The notes: generated from the letters alone by a model not told the origin. A stretch of 64,000 bases of DNA from Dokdonella fugitiva (GCF_004342425.1 NZ_SLWQ01000007.1:186001-250000), one strand, 5' to 3'; positions 7,798 through 16,936 are shown, counted from the first letter of the stretch. A program made the numbers and translations.

Positions 7798-10545
7798 GTG
7801 ATGAGATCGGCGGACGCCGCGCCGAGCGCTCGATTGCTGCATCGATGGCGTTTCGGCCGAGTCGAATTCGACGAGGCGCAGATGGAATTGCGCGTCGACG
7901 GCGCCGCCGTCGCCATGGAACCTCGACCACTGCAGGTGCTCGCACTGCTGCTGCAGCATGCCGGTGAAGTCGTCACCAAACAGGAACTGCTGGACGCGGT
8001 CTGGGATGGGCGGCCGACGGTAGAGCACGTCATTGCGACCGCGATCGGGAAACTGCGTCGCGCCTTCGGCGAGTCCGACGGAGAGCCGATCGTCACCGTG
8101 CCGCGCCTCGGCTATCGGCTGGTCGCACCGGTGGAACGGGTCGCGGTCGGTCGGCTGATGACCAGCGAACTCGCGTTCCGCGCCGGCGAAGCCGTGCCGG
8201 GAAGAGAGCGCTTCCGCTTCGAGTCGCAACTCGGCCGGACGCTCGGCAGCGAAGTCTGGCTGGCGCGCCACGACAAGACACATGAGGCGCGCGTCTACAA
8301 GTTCGCGTCCGATGCGACACGTCTTTCCGCGCTCAAGCGCGAAGCGACACTCTCGCGCGTGCTGCGCGAATCGCTCGGCGAGCGCGAGGGTTTCGTGCGC
8401 GTCATCGACTGGAACTTCGCCGACGAACCGTTCTACCTCGAAGAGGAATACGGTGGACGCGACCTCGTCGCATGGTCGGCGGACGAGCCCGATCTTTCGC
8501 AGTGGACGATCGCGCAACGCATCGCGTTCTTCCTGCCGATCGCCGACACGCTCGCCGATGCGCACGGCGTCGGCGTGCTGCACAAGGATCTCAAGCCCGC
8601 GAACCTGCTCGTGCGACGGAAAAACGAAGGCGCCTGGCAGGTCCTGCTGACGGACTTCGGCAGCGGACGGCTGCTGCATCCCGAACGCCTCGACCAACTC
8701 GGCATCACTGCACTCGGGCTGACGCATACCCAGGCGATCTCGCCGAATTCAGGCACGCCGCTCTACCTGGCGCCGGAGGTCATCGCGGGCGGCCAGCCGA
8801 CCGTGCGCAGCGACGTCTACGCGCTCGGCCTGCTGCTGTACCAGATCGCGGTCGGCGATCTGCGCAAACCGCTGACATCGGGTTGGGAGCGCGACATCGA
8901 CGATGCGCTGCTGCGCGAGGACATCGCGCGCGCAACCGACGGCGAGCCGGCGCGCCGGCTTGCCAGTGCCGCCGATCTCGCCGACCGGCTGCGCCGCCTG
9001 CCCGAACGACATGCCGAACGCGAGCAGGTCGCCGCGACTCGCCATGGCGAGCGCCTAGCCAGGCAGGCGCTCGATCGCGCGCGCGCGCGACGGCCATGGG
9101 TGGCTGCGTTGGTCGGGGTGCTCGCGCTTGGCCTGGGCATCGCGGCTATCCTCTACCAGCGCGCCGATGCCGCGCGACTGCGCGCGGAGCGCGAAACCTC
9201 GCGCTCGAACGCAATCCAGAAATTCCTCAGCGAGGATCTCCTCGGCGCCGCCGATCCCGGCAATGCCTACTACAACGGCGATCCCACGATCGCGGAGTTG
9301 CTGCGCCGCGCGGAGGCCCGCCTGACCGACCGCTTTGCCGACGACCCCGCGATCCGCGGCGCGATCTATGAAGCGCTCGGTCGCGCTCAGGCCGGATTCG
9401 GACATGCCGATCTCGCCACGGAAAATTATCGCCGCGCGGCCGCCGCCTACGCTTCGGCGCCCGACGCCGCGAATGCGGTCGCTCGCGTGGATTACGACGA
9501 AGTGCGCATGCTCGCGCTGCGCCATGACTACGCCGCCGCCGATCGCGCACTCGAAGCCGCCGATCACGCTGCAGGCGATCGCGCTGCAGGCGATCCCGAC
9601 CTGGCGCTCCACGCGGCGCTCGCACGCGGCATGCTCGCCAACCAGCGCTTCGATGCGAAGGGCACGCTGCGCGAGTACGCGATCGCCGACGCGTTGCAGC
9701 GCAAATACTGGCCGGAGGATGCCTCGCTCGCATTGCCGATCCGCTCGCGGCTGGCGGACGGTTATCTGCGCGAGGGCCAACTTGCGGCAGCCGAAGGCGT
9801 CATCCGCCAGCAGATGCTCGGCGACCCCATTCTTGCCGAACAGCGCGTCGGCAAGGCGGCCATCGGCGGGATGCGCAAGGAACTCGCGCGCGTGCTGCGC
9901 AATCAGTCACGACTGGAAGAAGCCCGGACCGAGGCGGAAGCCGCCGTCGAGCTGACCAAGCAGGGACTCGGACCCGATCACTTCCACGTCATCGACGTGT
10001 TGAGCGTCCTGTCGAGCATCTACCAGGACCTGCACCGATGCGAACCCGCGCTCGCGACCGCGAAAGACATCGTGCGGCGCTACGATGGAGTGCGCCCGCC
10101 GACGGACCAGGGCGCACTCATCGAAACCGGCAATCTCGGCTTCGTCGAATACGATTGCGGCCATCTCACGGATGCGATCACCCATCTCGGGCATGCAGAA
10201 GCCGGCCTCGCTGCGCAATTCGGTGCGGGCAACCCGGCTGCGCAGGCATTCCGCGTCGGACTGGCCCGAGCGCTCGCGGACGCCGGCCGCTACGACGAAG
10301 CGCTCGGAAAGCTGGGCGACGCCTCGGCCGAAGCGGTGCGCAACGCCGAAGCACGCAGCGACGCCGACGACACGGTGGATTTCGTGCGCGGCACCGTCTA
10401 CGTGCTGCAAGGCCGCCGCCGACAAGAAGGCTTGAACATCTTGCATGCGCTGTACGAGCGCGTCCGCCAGCGCGACGGCGGCTCCGACCTGCTGCCGCAA
10501 ATCGAATCCTTTCTGGTCGCGCACGAAAGAAAGACGTCTTCCTGA
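7798..10545 (+). CDS. Winged-helix / Ser-Thr protein kinase / TPR membrane regulator
   Basis: A 915-residue fusion starting at GTG (ATG is the next codon). Residues about 15-110 form an OmpR-type winged helix (Trans_reg_C), ending in the typical VPRLGYRLVAP. Residues about 140-400 form a eukaryotic-like protein kinase: Gly loop LGRTLGSEVWLA, Lys in ARVYKFA, catalytic loop LHKDLKPANLL near 262, TDFGSG near 288 and YLAPEV near 325, so it should be active. One TM helix lies at about 433-453 (WVAALVGVLALGLGIAAIL), followed by some 460 residues of TPR-like helices that would be periplasmic. It probably couples an envelope signal to phosphorylation and possibly direct DNA binding. It is divergent from the RCC1 propeller gene, a possible target. 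Confidence 0.88.
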   Translation: MMRSADAAPSARLLHRWRFGRVEFDEAQMELRVDGAAVAMEPRPLQVLALLLQHAGEVVTKQELLDAVWDGRPTVEHVIATAIGKLRRAFGESDGEPIVTVPRLGYRLVAPVERVAVGRLMTSELAFRAGEAVPGRERFRFESQLGRTLGSEVWLARHDKTHEARVYKFASDATRLSALKREATLSRVLRESLGEREGFVRVIDWNFADEPFYLEEEYGGRDLVAWSADEPDLSQWTIAQRIAFFLPIADTLADAHGVGVLHKDLKPANLLVRRKNEGAWQVLLTDFGSGRLLHPERLDQLGITALGLTHTQAISPNSGTPLYLAPEVIAGGQPTVRSDVYALGLLLYQIAVGDLRKPLTSGWERDIDDALLREDIARATDGEPARRLASAADLADRLRRLPERHAEREQVAATRHGERLARQALDRARARRPWVAALVGVLALGLGIAAILYQRADAARLRAERETSRSNAIQKFLSEDLLGAADPGNAYYNGDPTIAELLRRAEARLTDRFADDPAIRGAIYEALGRAQAGFGHADLATENYRRAAAAYASAPDAANAVARVDYDEVRMLALRHDYAAADRALEAADHAAGDRAAGDPDLALHAALARGMLANQRFDAKGTLREYAIADALQRKYWPEDASLALPIRSRLADGYLREGQLAAAEGVIRQQMLGDPILAEQRVGKAAIGGMRKELARVLRNQSRLEEARTEAEAAVELTKQGLGPDHFHVIDVLSVLSSIYQDLHRCEPALATAKDIVRRYDGVRPPTDQGALIETGNLGFVEYDCGHLTDAITHLGHAEAGLAAQFGAGNPAAQAFRVGLARALADAGRYDEALGKLGDASAEAVRNAEARSDADDTVDFVRGTVYVLQGRRRQEGLNILHALYERVRQRDGGSDLLPQIESFLVAHERKTSS

Positions 10546-10742
10546 AACCATGCGGCGACAGCCCGTGCACGGGCGCACTCGCGCCATGCGTGTCGATTCA
10601 TCGCGCCATGGATCAAACGACGAGGGAACGCAACCTTCTCGATAACCGAGCGCACGGATTGCCGTTCGAGACCACCGTGTTCGCGGCGCCCCGCGATCGG
10701 GCGAGTCCGCCGACCGCGAGCCAGCGCGCGACAAAGTCCGGT

Positions 10743-11285
10743 TCAGAACGGAATATCATCATCCTCGAAACCGCTGTCGGCCGGCGGTGCGGACTGGCGC
10801 GGTGCCGCGGCAGGCGGTGCGCCGCGCGACGACGACGAGCGCTCGCCGCCGCGATCGCGGCTGTAGCCGCCACCGCCGCCACCGCCGTAGCCGCCGCCTC
10901 CACCACCGCCGCCGTAACCGCCGCCTTCACCGCCGCCACCGCCGCCGCCCGGGCCGCCGAGCATCTGCATTTCATTGGCGATGATGTCGGTCGAATAGCG
11001 CTCGACGCCGTCCTTGTCAGTGTACTTGTCGGTGCGCAGCGAACCTTCGACGTAGACCTGGCGCCCCTTCTTGAGGTACTCGCCCGCGATCTCGGCGAGG
11101 CGGCCGAAGAACTTCACGCGGTGCCACTCGGTGCGCTCCTGCTGCTCGCCTGTCTGCTTGTCCTTCCAGCTTTCCGAGGTCGCGATGCGGATCGAGGTGA
11201 TCGCGCTGCCGTTGGCGGTGTAGCGCGTTTCGGGGTCCGCACCGAGGTTGCCGACCAGGATGACCTTGTTGATGCCGCGTGCCAT
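10743..11285 (-). CDS. ssb: Single-stranded DNA-binding protein
   Basis: A 180-residue SSB beginning [19 protein letters not shown]. The OB fold occupies about residues 1-110 ([31 protein letters not shown]). It is followed by a long Gly-rich tract ([10 protein letters not shown]) and the acidic tip FEDDDIPF, which recruits DNA-repair and replication partners. The start at 11285 has an AGAGGAA site upstream. It is divergent from ispB and convergent with the kinase gene. Its role is to coat ssDNA as a tetramer during replication, recombination and repair. Confidence 0.97.
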   Translation of the reverse strand: MARGINKVILVGNLGADPETRYTANGSAITSIRIATSESWKDKQTGEQQERTEWHRVKFFGRLAEIAGEYLKKGRQVYVEGSLRTDKYTDKDGVERYSTDIIANEMQMLGGPGGGGGGGEGGGYGGGGGGGGYGGGGGGGYSRDRGGERSSSSRGAPPAAAPRQSAPPADSGFEDDDIPF

Positions 11286-11434
11286 GGAGCGATTCCTCTG
11301 TTCGTATAGCGTCCGGAAAGGACCGAGGATAACACCGAGCGCGACCGGAGCCGCCGGCATCGGCCGCATGCTCGCGTAAGTCCGCGCCGCGGCTCGCCGT
11401 CCGCAGGCACCGACGGCCGGCGCCGGCCGCCCGC

Positions 11435-11440
11435 TATACT
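11435..11440 (+). promoter_or_regulatory. Possible -10 element for ispB
   Basis: TATACT stands out in a very GC-rich spacer, about 35 nt before the ispB start. No good -35 was found at the right distance, so this is tentative. Confidence 0.3.
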
Positions 11441-11474
11441 TGCAGGCCACCCGGTCCGCCACACAGGCCCTGCC

Positions 11475-12482
11475 TTGAGTTCTGCCGCCCCGCTCCCCGC
11501 CGCGCCGCACATCGCGCGCCTGGCCGACGTCCAGGCCTTCGCTGCCAGCGACATGGCGGCGGTCAACGACCTCATCCGCGCCCGTCTCGCATCCGACGTC
11601 GTGCTGATCAACCAGATCGCCGAGTACATCATCGGTGGTGGCGGCAAGCGCCTGCGGCCGATGCTGCACCTCATCGCCGCGCACGCGGCGGGGTATGCCG
11701 GGCGCGACCACCTGCAACTCGCCGCGCTGATCGAGTTCATCCACACCTCGACCCTGCTGCACGACGACGTCGTCGACGAGTCGGACCTGCGCCGCGGCCG
11801 CAAGACCGCGAACGCGGTATGGGGCAACGCAGCAAGCGTGCTGGTCGGCGACTTCCTCTACTCGCGTTCGTTCCAGATGATGGTGGAACTGGACAGCATG
11901 CGCGTCATGCGCATCCTCGCCGACACCACCAACCGCATCGCCGAGGGCGAGGTGCTGCAGCTGCTCAACATCGGCAACCCCGACACGCACGAGCAGGCCT
12001 ACCTCGACGTGATCGAACGCAAGACCGCCGTACTGTTCGCCGCGGCGACGCGCCTCGGCGGCGTGCTCGCCGGCGTGCCGGCGGCCGAGGAGGAAGCGCT
12101 CGCGCGCTACGGCCTCGACCTCGGCTTCGCGTTCCAGATCGCCGACGACGTGCTCGACTACGCCTCCGACGCGGGCACGCTCGGCAAGAACATCGGCGAC
12201 GACCTCGCCGAGGGCAAGCCGACCCTGCCGCTGATCATCGCGATCGAGCGCAGCGCGCCGGGCCAGGCCGACATGCTCAGGCGCGCGATCCGCGCCGGCG
12301 GCCTCGACGCCCTCGACGACGTGCTCGCCGCAATCCATGCCACCGACGCACTCGACGCTTCGCGCCAGCGCGCGCACGCCTACGCCGATTCCGCCCGCGA
12401 CGCGCTGACGGCGCTGCCACACTCCGATGCGCGCGATGCGCTGGCGGTGCTCGCGGAGTATGCGGTGGATCGGACGAAGTGA
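11475..12482 (+). CDS. ispB: Octaprenyl diphosphate synthase (trans-polyprenyl synthase)
   Basis: A 335-residue class I trans-prenyltransferase that makes the side chain of ubiquinone from FPP and IPP. First Asp-rich motif [15 protein letters not shown] with [11 protein letters not shown] upstream; second motif [27 protein letters not shown] follows, as in the family. The start is a TTG at 11475, chosen because the E. coli protein has about 12 residues before the equivalent of DMAAVN, which is residue 26 here; no ribosome site is obvious. Position next to divergent ssb gives no functional link. Chain length (C40) is inferred from the family. Confidence 0.93.
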   Translation: MSSAAPLPAAPHIARLADVQAFAASDMAAVNDLIRARLASDVVLINQIAEYIIGGGGKRLRPMLHLIAAHAAGYAGRDHLQLAALIEFIHTSTLLHDDVVDESDLRRGRKTANAVWGNAASVLVGDFLYSRSFQMMVELDSMRVMRILADTTNRIAEGEVLQLLNIGNPDTHEQAYLDVIERKTAVLFAAATRLGGVLAGVPAAEEEALARYGLDLGFAFQIADDVLDYASDAGTLGKNIGDDLAEGKPTLPLIIAIERSAPGQADMLRRAIRAGGLDALDDVLAAIHATDALDASRQRAHAYADSARDALTALPHSDARDALAVLAEYAVDRTK

Positions 12483-12543
12483 GGGGCTTGGGGGCTGAAG
12501 CGCATCGCGCCTTCCGCCCGCACAAACGCGGCGTATATCACCT

Positions 12544-12620
12544 GTAGGAGTGCACCCTGTGCGCGACCGTCGCGCCTCGGTGCATCGCACGCCGCGGTCG
12601 CCCACAGGGTGGGCTCCTGC
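12544..12620. repeat. Palindromic repeat, family B (copy 1)
   Basis: Left arm 12544-12568 and right arm 12596-12620 are imperfect reverse complements (GTAGGAG...CACCCTGTGCGCGACC and its mate). The same element recurs at 23176-23251, 46175-46247 and 54807-54873. Confidence 0.8.
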
Positions 12621-12650
12621 CGTTGAAGCGCATGTGACGAGAGTTCATCC

Positions 12651-12690
12651 GTTCGCCCCGAGCGCAGGCCCGCAGGGCCGGAGTCGAAGG
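12651..12690. repeat. Palindromic repeat, family C (copy 1)
   Basis: Contains CCGAGCGCAGGCCCGCAGGG followed by CCGGAGTCGAAGG, a GC-rich dyad. A related copy in the other orientation overlaps the stop codon at 31532. This type is frequent in Xanthomonadales genomes. Confidence 0.65.
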
Positions 12691-12776
12691 CGTGCCGCGG
12701 GCGCGTCTCGACTGGCCTCGCCGCGCGAGCTTTGCCCGACGCGGGCGGAGCCGTGGCGAAGCAGAGCTTTCGACGC

Positions 12777-12839
12777 GGAGCACACAGGGCACACGGAGGA
12801 ATCAATCCCGATCGCTCGTCTCCGTGTGCCCGTGTTTCG
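12777..12839. repeat. Palindromic repeat, family D (copy 1)
   Basis: CACAGGGCACACGGAG is matched by CTCCGTGTGCCCGTG about 35 nt later, with the characteristic CGTGTTTC end. Similar elements occur near 59870, 62070 and 62510. This 377-bp gap between convergent genes therefore holds three unrelated repeat families in a row. Confidence 0.65.
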
Positions 12840-12859
12840 ATCTTTCCGCCCTACCGGCG

Positions 12860-13648
12860 TCAGCCGGCGAACACCTCGTCGAAGAATGCGTGCATCTGGC
12901 GGAACGCGCGCTTGGCCGTGCGCTCGTCGTAGGAGCAGCCGGGGATCTGGCCGTGCGCGCCGGGGATCGCGAAGCAGTGCACCGCGCCGCCGAAGGCGAT
13001 GAACTGCCAGTCGACCTCGGCGCCGCGCATCTCCTGCTGGAAGCCGGCGATCTGCTCGGGCGATTCGAACTTGTCGTCCGCGCCGTGCAGCACGAGCACC
13101 TTCGCCTTGATGTTCTTCGCGAGCGCCGGATCGTCGGTGGACAGGTTGCCGTGGAACGAGACGACGCCCTGCACGTCGGCGCCGCTGCGCGCGAGGTCGA
13201 GCGTGGTCGCGCCGCCGAAACAGAAGCCGATCGCGCCCCAATGCCTGCCGTCGAGCGGCGCCTTGCCGGCCTGTGCCTTCAGTTGGGCGAGTGCGGCGCC
13301 GATACGCGCGCGCAGCACGGAGCGGTCCTTGTACATCGCCTCGGTCGCGGCGCCCGCTTCCTTCGCATCCTTGGGCCGCGCATCGCGGCCGTAGACGTCG
13401 GCGACGAGGATCACGTAGTCCTTGCCGGCGATCTGCCTGGCGAGATCGAGGTTGTCCGGCGTGATGCCGAGCCAATCCGGCGTCATCACGATGCCCGGGC
13501 GCGGCGTGTTCGCCGCGTCGTCGTAGACGAGCACGCTCTGCATCTTCTTGCCGCCGACGTCGTAGTCGATCGTGCGGGACACCATCGCCGCGTGCAGTGG
13601 CGCGGCGAACAGGCATGCGGTGGCGACTGCGAGCAGTGAACGGAGCAT
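12860..13648 (-). CDS. Exported dienelactone hydrolase family protein
   Basis: A 262-residue alpha/beta hydrolase. The start at 13648 follows a GAGGATC site; the first 20 residues (MLRSLLAVATACLFAAPLHA) are a signal peptide, unusual because most dienelactone hydrolases are cytosolic. The nucleophile elbow GFCFGG has Cys instead of Ser, as in true DLH; the Asp is in HGADDKF and the His in GAVHCFAI. The natural substrate is unknown; no chlorocatechol genes are nearby. The C-terminus aligns with the usual FFDEVFAG ending. Confidence 0.88.
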   Translation of the reverse strand: MLRSLLAVATACLFAAPLHAAMVSRTIDYDVGGKKMQSVLVYDDAANTPRPGIVMTPDWLGITPDNLDLARQIAGKDYVILVADVYGRDARPKDAKEAGAATEAMYKDRSVLRARIGAALAQLKAQAGKAPLDGRHWGAIGFCFGGATTLDLARSGADVQGVVSFHGNLSTDDPALAKNIKAKVLVLHGADDKFESPEQIAGFQQEMRGAEVDWQFIAFGGAVHCFAIPGAHGQIPGCSYDERTAKRAFRQMHAFFDEVFAG

Positions 13649-13743
13649 GATCGGATCCTCGGCGACGGAAGGGACGCCCATTTTAAGCCGGTCGGCGCGG
13701 GGCCGCTGCTACACTGGGTCTTCCCCCATCCACGGAGCCGCCG

Positions 13744-14202
13744 ATGCGTCGTCCCCGCCTGATCCTTGCCATCCTCGCCGCCGGTGCCGGCCTCGCCGCG
13801 GTCGCCACCGCCGCGGTCAAGCCCGAGTCGGCGATCGCCTATCGCCAGGCCGGGTACACGATGCTCGGCTGGAACTTCGGACCGATGGCGCAGATGGTGC
13901 GCGGCAAGACGCCGTGGGATGCGGCCGAGTTCGCGCGCCGCGCCGAGCGCGTCGCGCAGATCGCGCCGCAGTTGCTCGAAGGCTTCCCCGAGGGCTCCGA
14001 CGCCGGTGCCAAAACCGATGCGAAGCCCGAGATCTGGAAGAACATGGACGACTTCAAGGCGAAGATGGACGAACTCGTGAAGCAGTCCAGACTGCTCGCC
14101 GAGGTGGCGAAGTCGGGCGACGAGGCGAAGATGAAGGACCAGTTCAAGCAGACCGCGGGCGCATGCAAGGCCTGCCACGAGAAGTACCGCAACGAGGAGT
14201 GA
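13744..14202 (+). CDS. cycP: Cytochrome c'
   Basis: A 152-residue periplasmic haem protein. Signal peptide of about 23 residues (LILAILAAGAGLAAVATAA). Four-helix bundle with the haem site CKACHEKYR close to the C-terminus (residues about 140-148), the hallmark of class II cytochromes c. These proteins bind NO and may protect against nitrosative stress. A cytochrome b561 lies 1.8 kb downstream on the other strand; in many genomes the two are neighbours, here a propeller gene sits between. Confidence 0.93.
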   Translation: MRRPRLILAILAAGAGLAAVATAAVKPESAIAYRQAGYTMLGWNFGPMAQMVRGKTPWDAAEFARRAERVAQIAPQLLEGFPEGSDAGAKTDAKPEIWKNMDDFKAKMDELVKQSRLLAEVAKSGDEAKMKDQFKQTAGACKACHEKYRNEE

Positions 14203-14542
14203 GGCGAAGGCGCCGCATTGCGCCCCGCCGACGCCCGCACGTCGCCGCACCCGGCAAGGGTGCCTGCGCGCCATGGAGCCGGGATCGAAGTCGCCGGGCA
14301 CCGGCGCTCTCCGGCGGGACGACAAGCCCCCGCCGCGGCGAAGCCGCGCCGGCGGGCCCACGTGCCCGATTCGATGCGAGCGATACGTGAAATAAACGGA
14401 TTCATCACCCTTTTGTAGTGCGCTTTCCCCCGCCCGGGCGAACCATCGAGCCGACGGCGACGACCGTCCGTCCACGCGCGCCGCGCACCGTGCCGGTGCC
14501 TCGCGGGTGCGCGCGGCGACATCCACGAGAGGGGAAGCATCG
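14203..14542. other. Intergenic region before FG-GAP gene
   Basis: This 340-bp stretch is mostly GC-rich with an AT-richer patch at about 14385-14420 that could carry the promoter of the next gene. No repeat family or RNA gene was recognised. Confidence 0.4.
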
Positions 14543-15976
14543 ATGCTCACGAGTCAACCGTACCGGGCGCCCGCAGGCGCCCTCCTGCTTGCACTGGCAG
14601 GCATGTTCACGCAGCCGGCGTCCGCGGCGCCGCCGCGCCTGTGGCAGGCGAGCGACGCCATGCACTACCCGGGGCTCGCGCACGGCGCACTGCCGTTGCC
14701 GGCGATGGCGCGAGCCGGGACGGCAGCGCCCGGTACCGCGTCGGCCTGGATCGAGCAGAAGATCGCCCCGGCCGACGGTGGCGCGGGCGACCTCTACGGC
14801 TTCCGCGTGCTCGTCGCCGGTGACACGGCGTTCGTCAGCGCGCCCGCGCCGCTGGCGCGCGCCGGCGCGGTGTACGTCTACCATCTCGACGGCGCCAACT
14901 GGGTCGAGACGCAGAAGATCAGCGCGACGCCGCCACCGAGCACGCCGCCGAACTGGTCCGACTTCTTCGGCTGGTCGCTGTCGCTGTCGCAGTCCGGCGA
15001 CAAGCTGCTCGTCGGCGCGCCGGAGACGTTCAACCCGATGGCCGGTCCGGCCGGTGGCGCCTACCTGTTCGCGCGCGGCGACGACGGCACCTGGTCGCAA
15101 GTGCAGGACTTCGCCCCCCCGGTGCCGATCACGCTGACCTGGTTCGGCCGCGCCGTCGCCCTCTCCGGCGACGTCGTGCTCATCGGCGAACCGTCCTACA
15201 ACATGACCACCGAAGGCGGCCGCGGCGCCGTGCATGCGTTCGCCGAAAGCGGCGGCACATGGTCGCTCGTGCAGACGATCCGCGCCAGCGACGGCGTGAA
15301 CATGGACGATCACTACTACGGCGGTGCGATCGCGAGCGACGGCAGCACCGTCGTCATCGGCGCGCCAGGCGCCGACTTCTCGTCGTCCGGCGAGTATCCG
15401 ACCGGCTCGGCCTACGTCTACACGAACGACGGCGGCATGTTCACCGAGACGCAGAAGATCGTCGCGGCGGACGGCGCCGACGGTGACCAGTTCGGCTATG
15501 CGCTCTCCCTGTCCGGCACGGACCTGCTCGTCGGCGCGCCCGCGGCGATGGTCGGCGGCAACGTGCACCAGGGCGCCGCGTACGTCTTCGACGGCAGTGG
15601 CGGTTCGTTCGTGCAGGCGCAGAAACTCGTCGACGACGCCGGCGAGGCCTACGACCAGTTCGGCCAGTCGGTGTCGCTGCGCGGCGGCGTCGCGCTCGTC
15701 GGCATGTGGAGCTACAACGACGAGCCGGGCAGCACGCCGCCGCCGCCGAAGGCGGGGCACGTCGGCCTCTACACGACGAGCGGCTCGGGCTGGTCGCTCG
15801 CGCAGACGCTCGCCGGCGGCAGCGGCAGCGACGGTGACTCGTACGGCTGGGACGTCTCGACCGACGGCGTGACCGTGCTCATCGGCGCCGATGCCGACGG
15901 CAGCATCGCGCAGTACCAGGGCGCGGCGTATTTCTACGCGAACGACACGATCTTCGCCGACGGCTACGAGGGCTGA
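14543..15976 (+). CDS. Secreted FG-GAP-like seven-bladed propeller protein
   Basis: A 477-residue protein; the start at 14543 has GAGGGG 8 nt upstream and opens a signal peptide (APAGALLLALAGMFTQPASA). About seven repeats carry an S-G-D/T-x-x-V/L-x-V/I-G-A-P core (LLVGAPE, VLIGEPS, VVIGAPGA, LLVGAPAA) followed by GAVYVY-like strands, typical of integrin alpha FG-GAP beta-propellers in bacteria. It ends ANDTIFADGYEG, the same terminal motif as the RCC1 protein. Likely cell-surface or extracellular; ligand unknown. Confidence 0.85.
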   Translation: MLTSQPYRAPAGALLLALAGMFTQPASAAPPRLWQASDAMHYPGLAHGALPLPAMARAGTAAPGTASAWIEQKIAPADGGAGDLYGFRVLVAGDTAFVSAPAPLARAGAVYVYHLDGANWVETQKISATPPPSTPPNWSDFFGWSLSLSQSGDKLLVGAPETFNPMAGPAGGAYLFARGDDGTWSQVQDFAPPVPITLTWFGRAVALSGDVVLIGEPSYNMTTEGGRGAVHAFAESGGTWSLVQTIRASDGVNMDDHYYGGAIASDGSTVVIGAPGADFSSSGEYPTGSAYVYTNDGGMFTETQKIVAADGADGDQFGYALSLSGTDLLVGAPAAMVGGNVHQGAAYVFDGSGGSFVQAQKLVDDAGEAYDQFGQSVSLRGGVALVGMWSYNDEPGSTPPPPKAGHVGLYTTSGSGWSLAQTLAGGSGSDGDSYGWDVSTDGVTVLIGADADGSIAQYQGAAYFYANDTIFADGYEG

Positions 15977-16019
15977 TCGATACCACGCATTCCGCGCACG
16001 GACGCGCGGACATGCGGCG

Positions 16020-16685
16020 TCACCCGGCCTCGCCCCACGCGACCAGCGCCCATACGACCGCCGCGGCAAGCACGGCGAGCATGAGCGCGAGCCAGGGCGT
16101 GGCGAAGCGCAGCGCGCGTGCATCGACGTCGCGCGCACGACCCGACCACATCGGCGCGACGAGGTTCGTGCCGCGCAGCGCGTACGCGGCGATCGCCCCG
16201 AGGTGCACCACGACGAGCGCGAGCAGCACGTAGCGGTTCCACGCGTGCACGCGCGTCATGAGATCGACCGTCGCGGCGGACACGCGCGCGACGAGCGGAC
16301 CCTCCTCGCTGATGTCGTCGCTCGCGAACAGGCCGGTCGTCGCCTGCACGGCGATCGACGCGAGCATCGCGACGACCGACCAGCCGCCGAGTGGATTGTG
16401 CCCGGCACGCCGCGGTGCCTCGGCACGGCCCAGCCCCGCGAGGTAGGCGAGCACCGCGCGCGGGCCGCGCACGAAGTCGCCGAAACGGCTCGTCTGGGAA
16501 CCGAAGAACCCCCACAGCACGCGGAACAGCACCAGCGCGAGCGTCGCGTAGCCGCCGAGGTAGTGCCAGCGCATCGACGGGAAACCGAATTCGCCGCTCG
16601 CATACTGCAGCGCGACGAGCGCGACGAGCAGCCAGTGGAACGCCCGCGTCGGCAGGTCCCAGACGCGATCCGCCTGCTCCGTCAT
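16020..16685 (-). CDS. Cytochrome b561 family membrane protein
   Basis: A 221-residue inner-membrane di-haem cytochrome with four to five TM helices. Candidate haem ligands are His in TRAFHWLL, the RWHYLGGYA helix, and MTRVHAWNRYVLLALVVVH. It probably passes electrons to a soluble c-type cytochrome; cytochrome c' at 13744-14202 is a candidate partner by family habit. The start at 16685 overlaps the stop of the YciI gene by four bases (ATGA), so the two are translationally coupled. Confidence 0.88.
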   Translation of the reverse strand: MTEQADRVWDLPTRAFHWLLVALVALQYASGEFGFPSMRWHYLGGYATLALVLFRVLWGFFGSQTSRFGDFVRGPRAVLAYLAGLGRAEAPRRAGHNPLGGWSVVAMLASIAVQATTGLFASDDISEEGPLVARVSAATVDLMTRVHAWNRYVLLALVVVHLGAIAAYALRGTNLVAPMWSGRARDVDARALRFATPWLALMLAVLAAAVVWALVAWGEAG

Positions 16686-16936
16686 GTCGCGTTCCACTCG
16701 TGGACGGTCACGGTCGAGGCGCGCTCGATGTGCAACGGATCGCGCTCGGCGATCGCGCGCGCGTCGGCGAGCGACGCGGCGCGCAGCAGGTAGGCGCCGC
16801 CACTCGCGTCGCCGAAGCCACCCGCAAGCTCGACGCGCTGCTGCGCGCGCAATCCGGCGAGGAAATCACGATGCGCAGGGACGAGGCCGGTATCGAAACC
16901 GGGATTGCGCATGACGAGCACGAGGTAACGATTCAT
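16682..16936 (-). CDS. YciI family protein
   Basis: An 84-residue ferredoxin-like alpha/beta protein. It starts MNRYLVLVMRNPGF and has the family's AHRDFLAGLRAQ helix and the GGAYLLRAASLADARAIAERDP strand-helix in order. Family members are small cytosolic proteins, some with dehydrochlorinase or EthD-like activity; the function here is unknown. Located upstream of and overlapping the cytochrome b561 gene. Confidence 0.85.
   Translation of the reverse strand: MNRYLVLVMRNPGFDTGLVPAHRDFLAGLRAQQRVELAGGFGDASGGAYLLRAASLADARAIAERDPLHIERASTVTVHEWNAT

Noticed and set aside
10860..10960. Gly-rich low-complexity region as a separate repeat locus
   Set aside because: It is the Gly-rich linker of SSB, in frame between the OB fold and the acidic tip.
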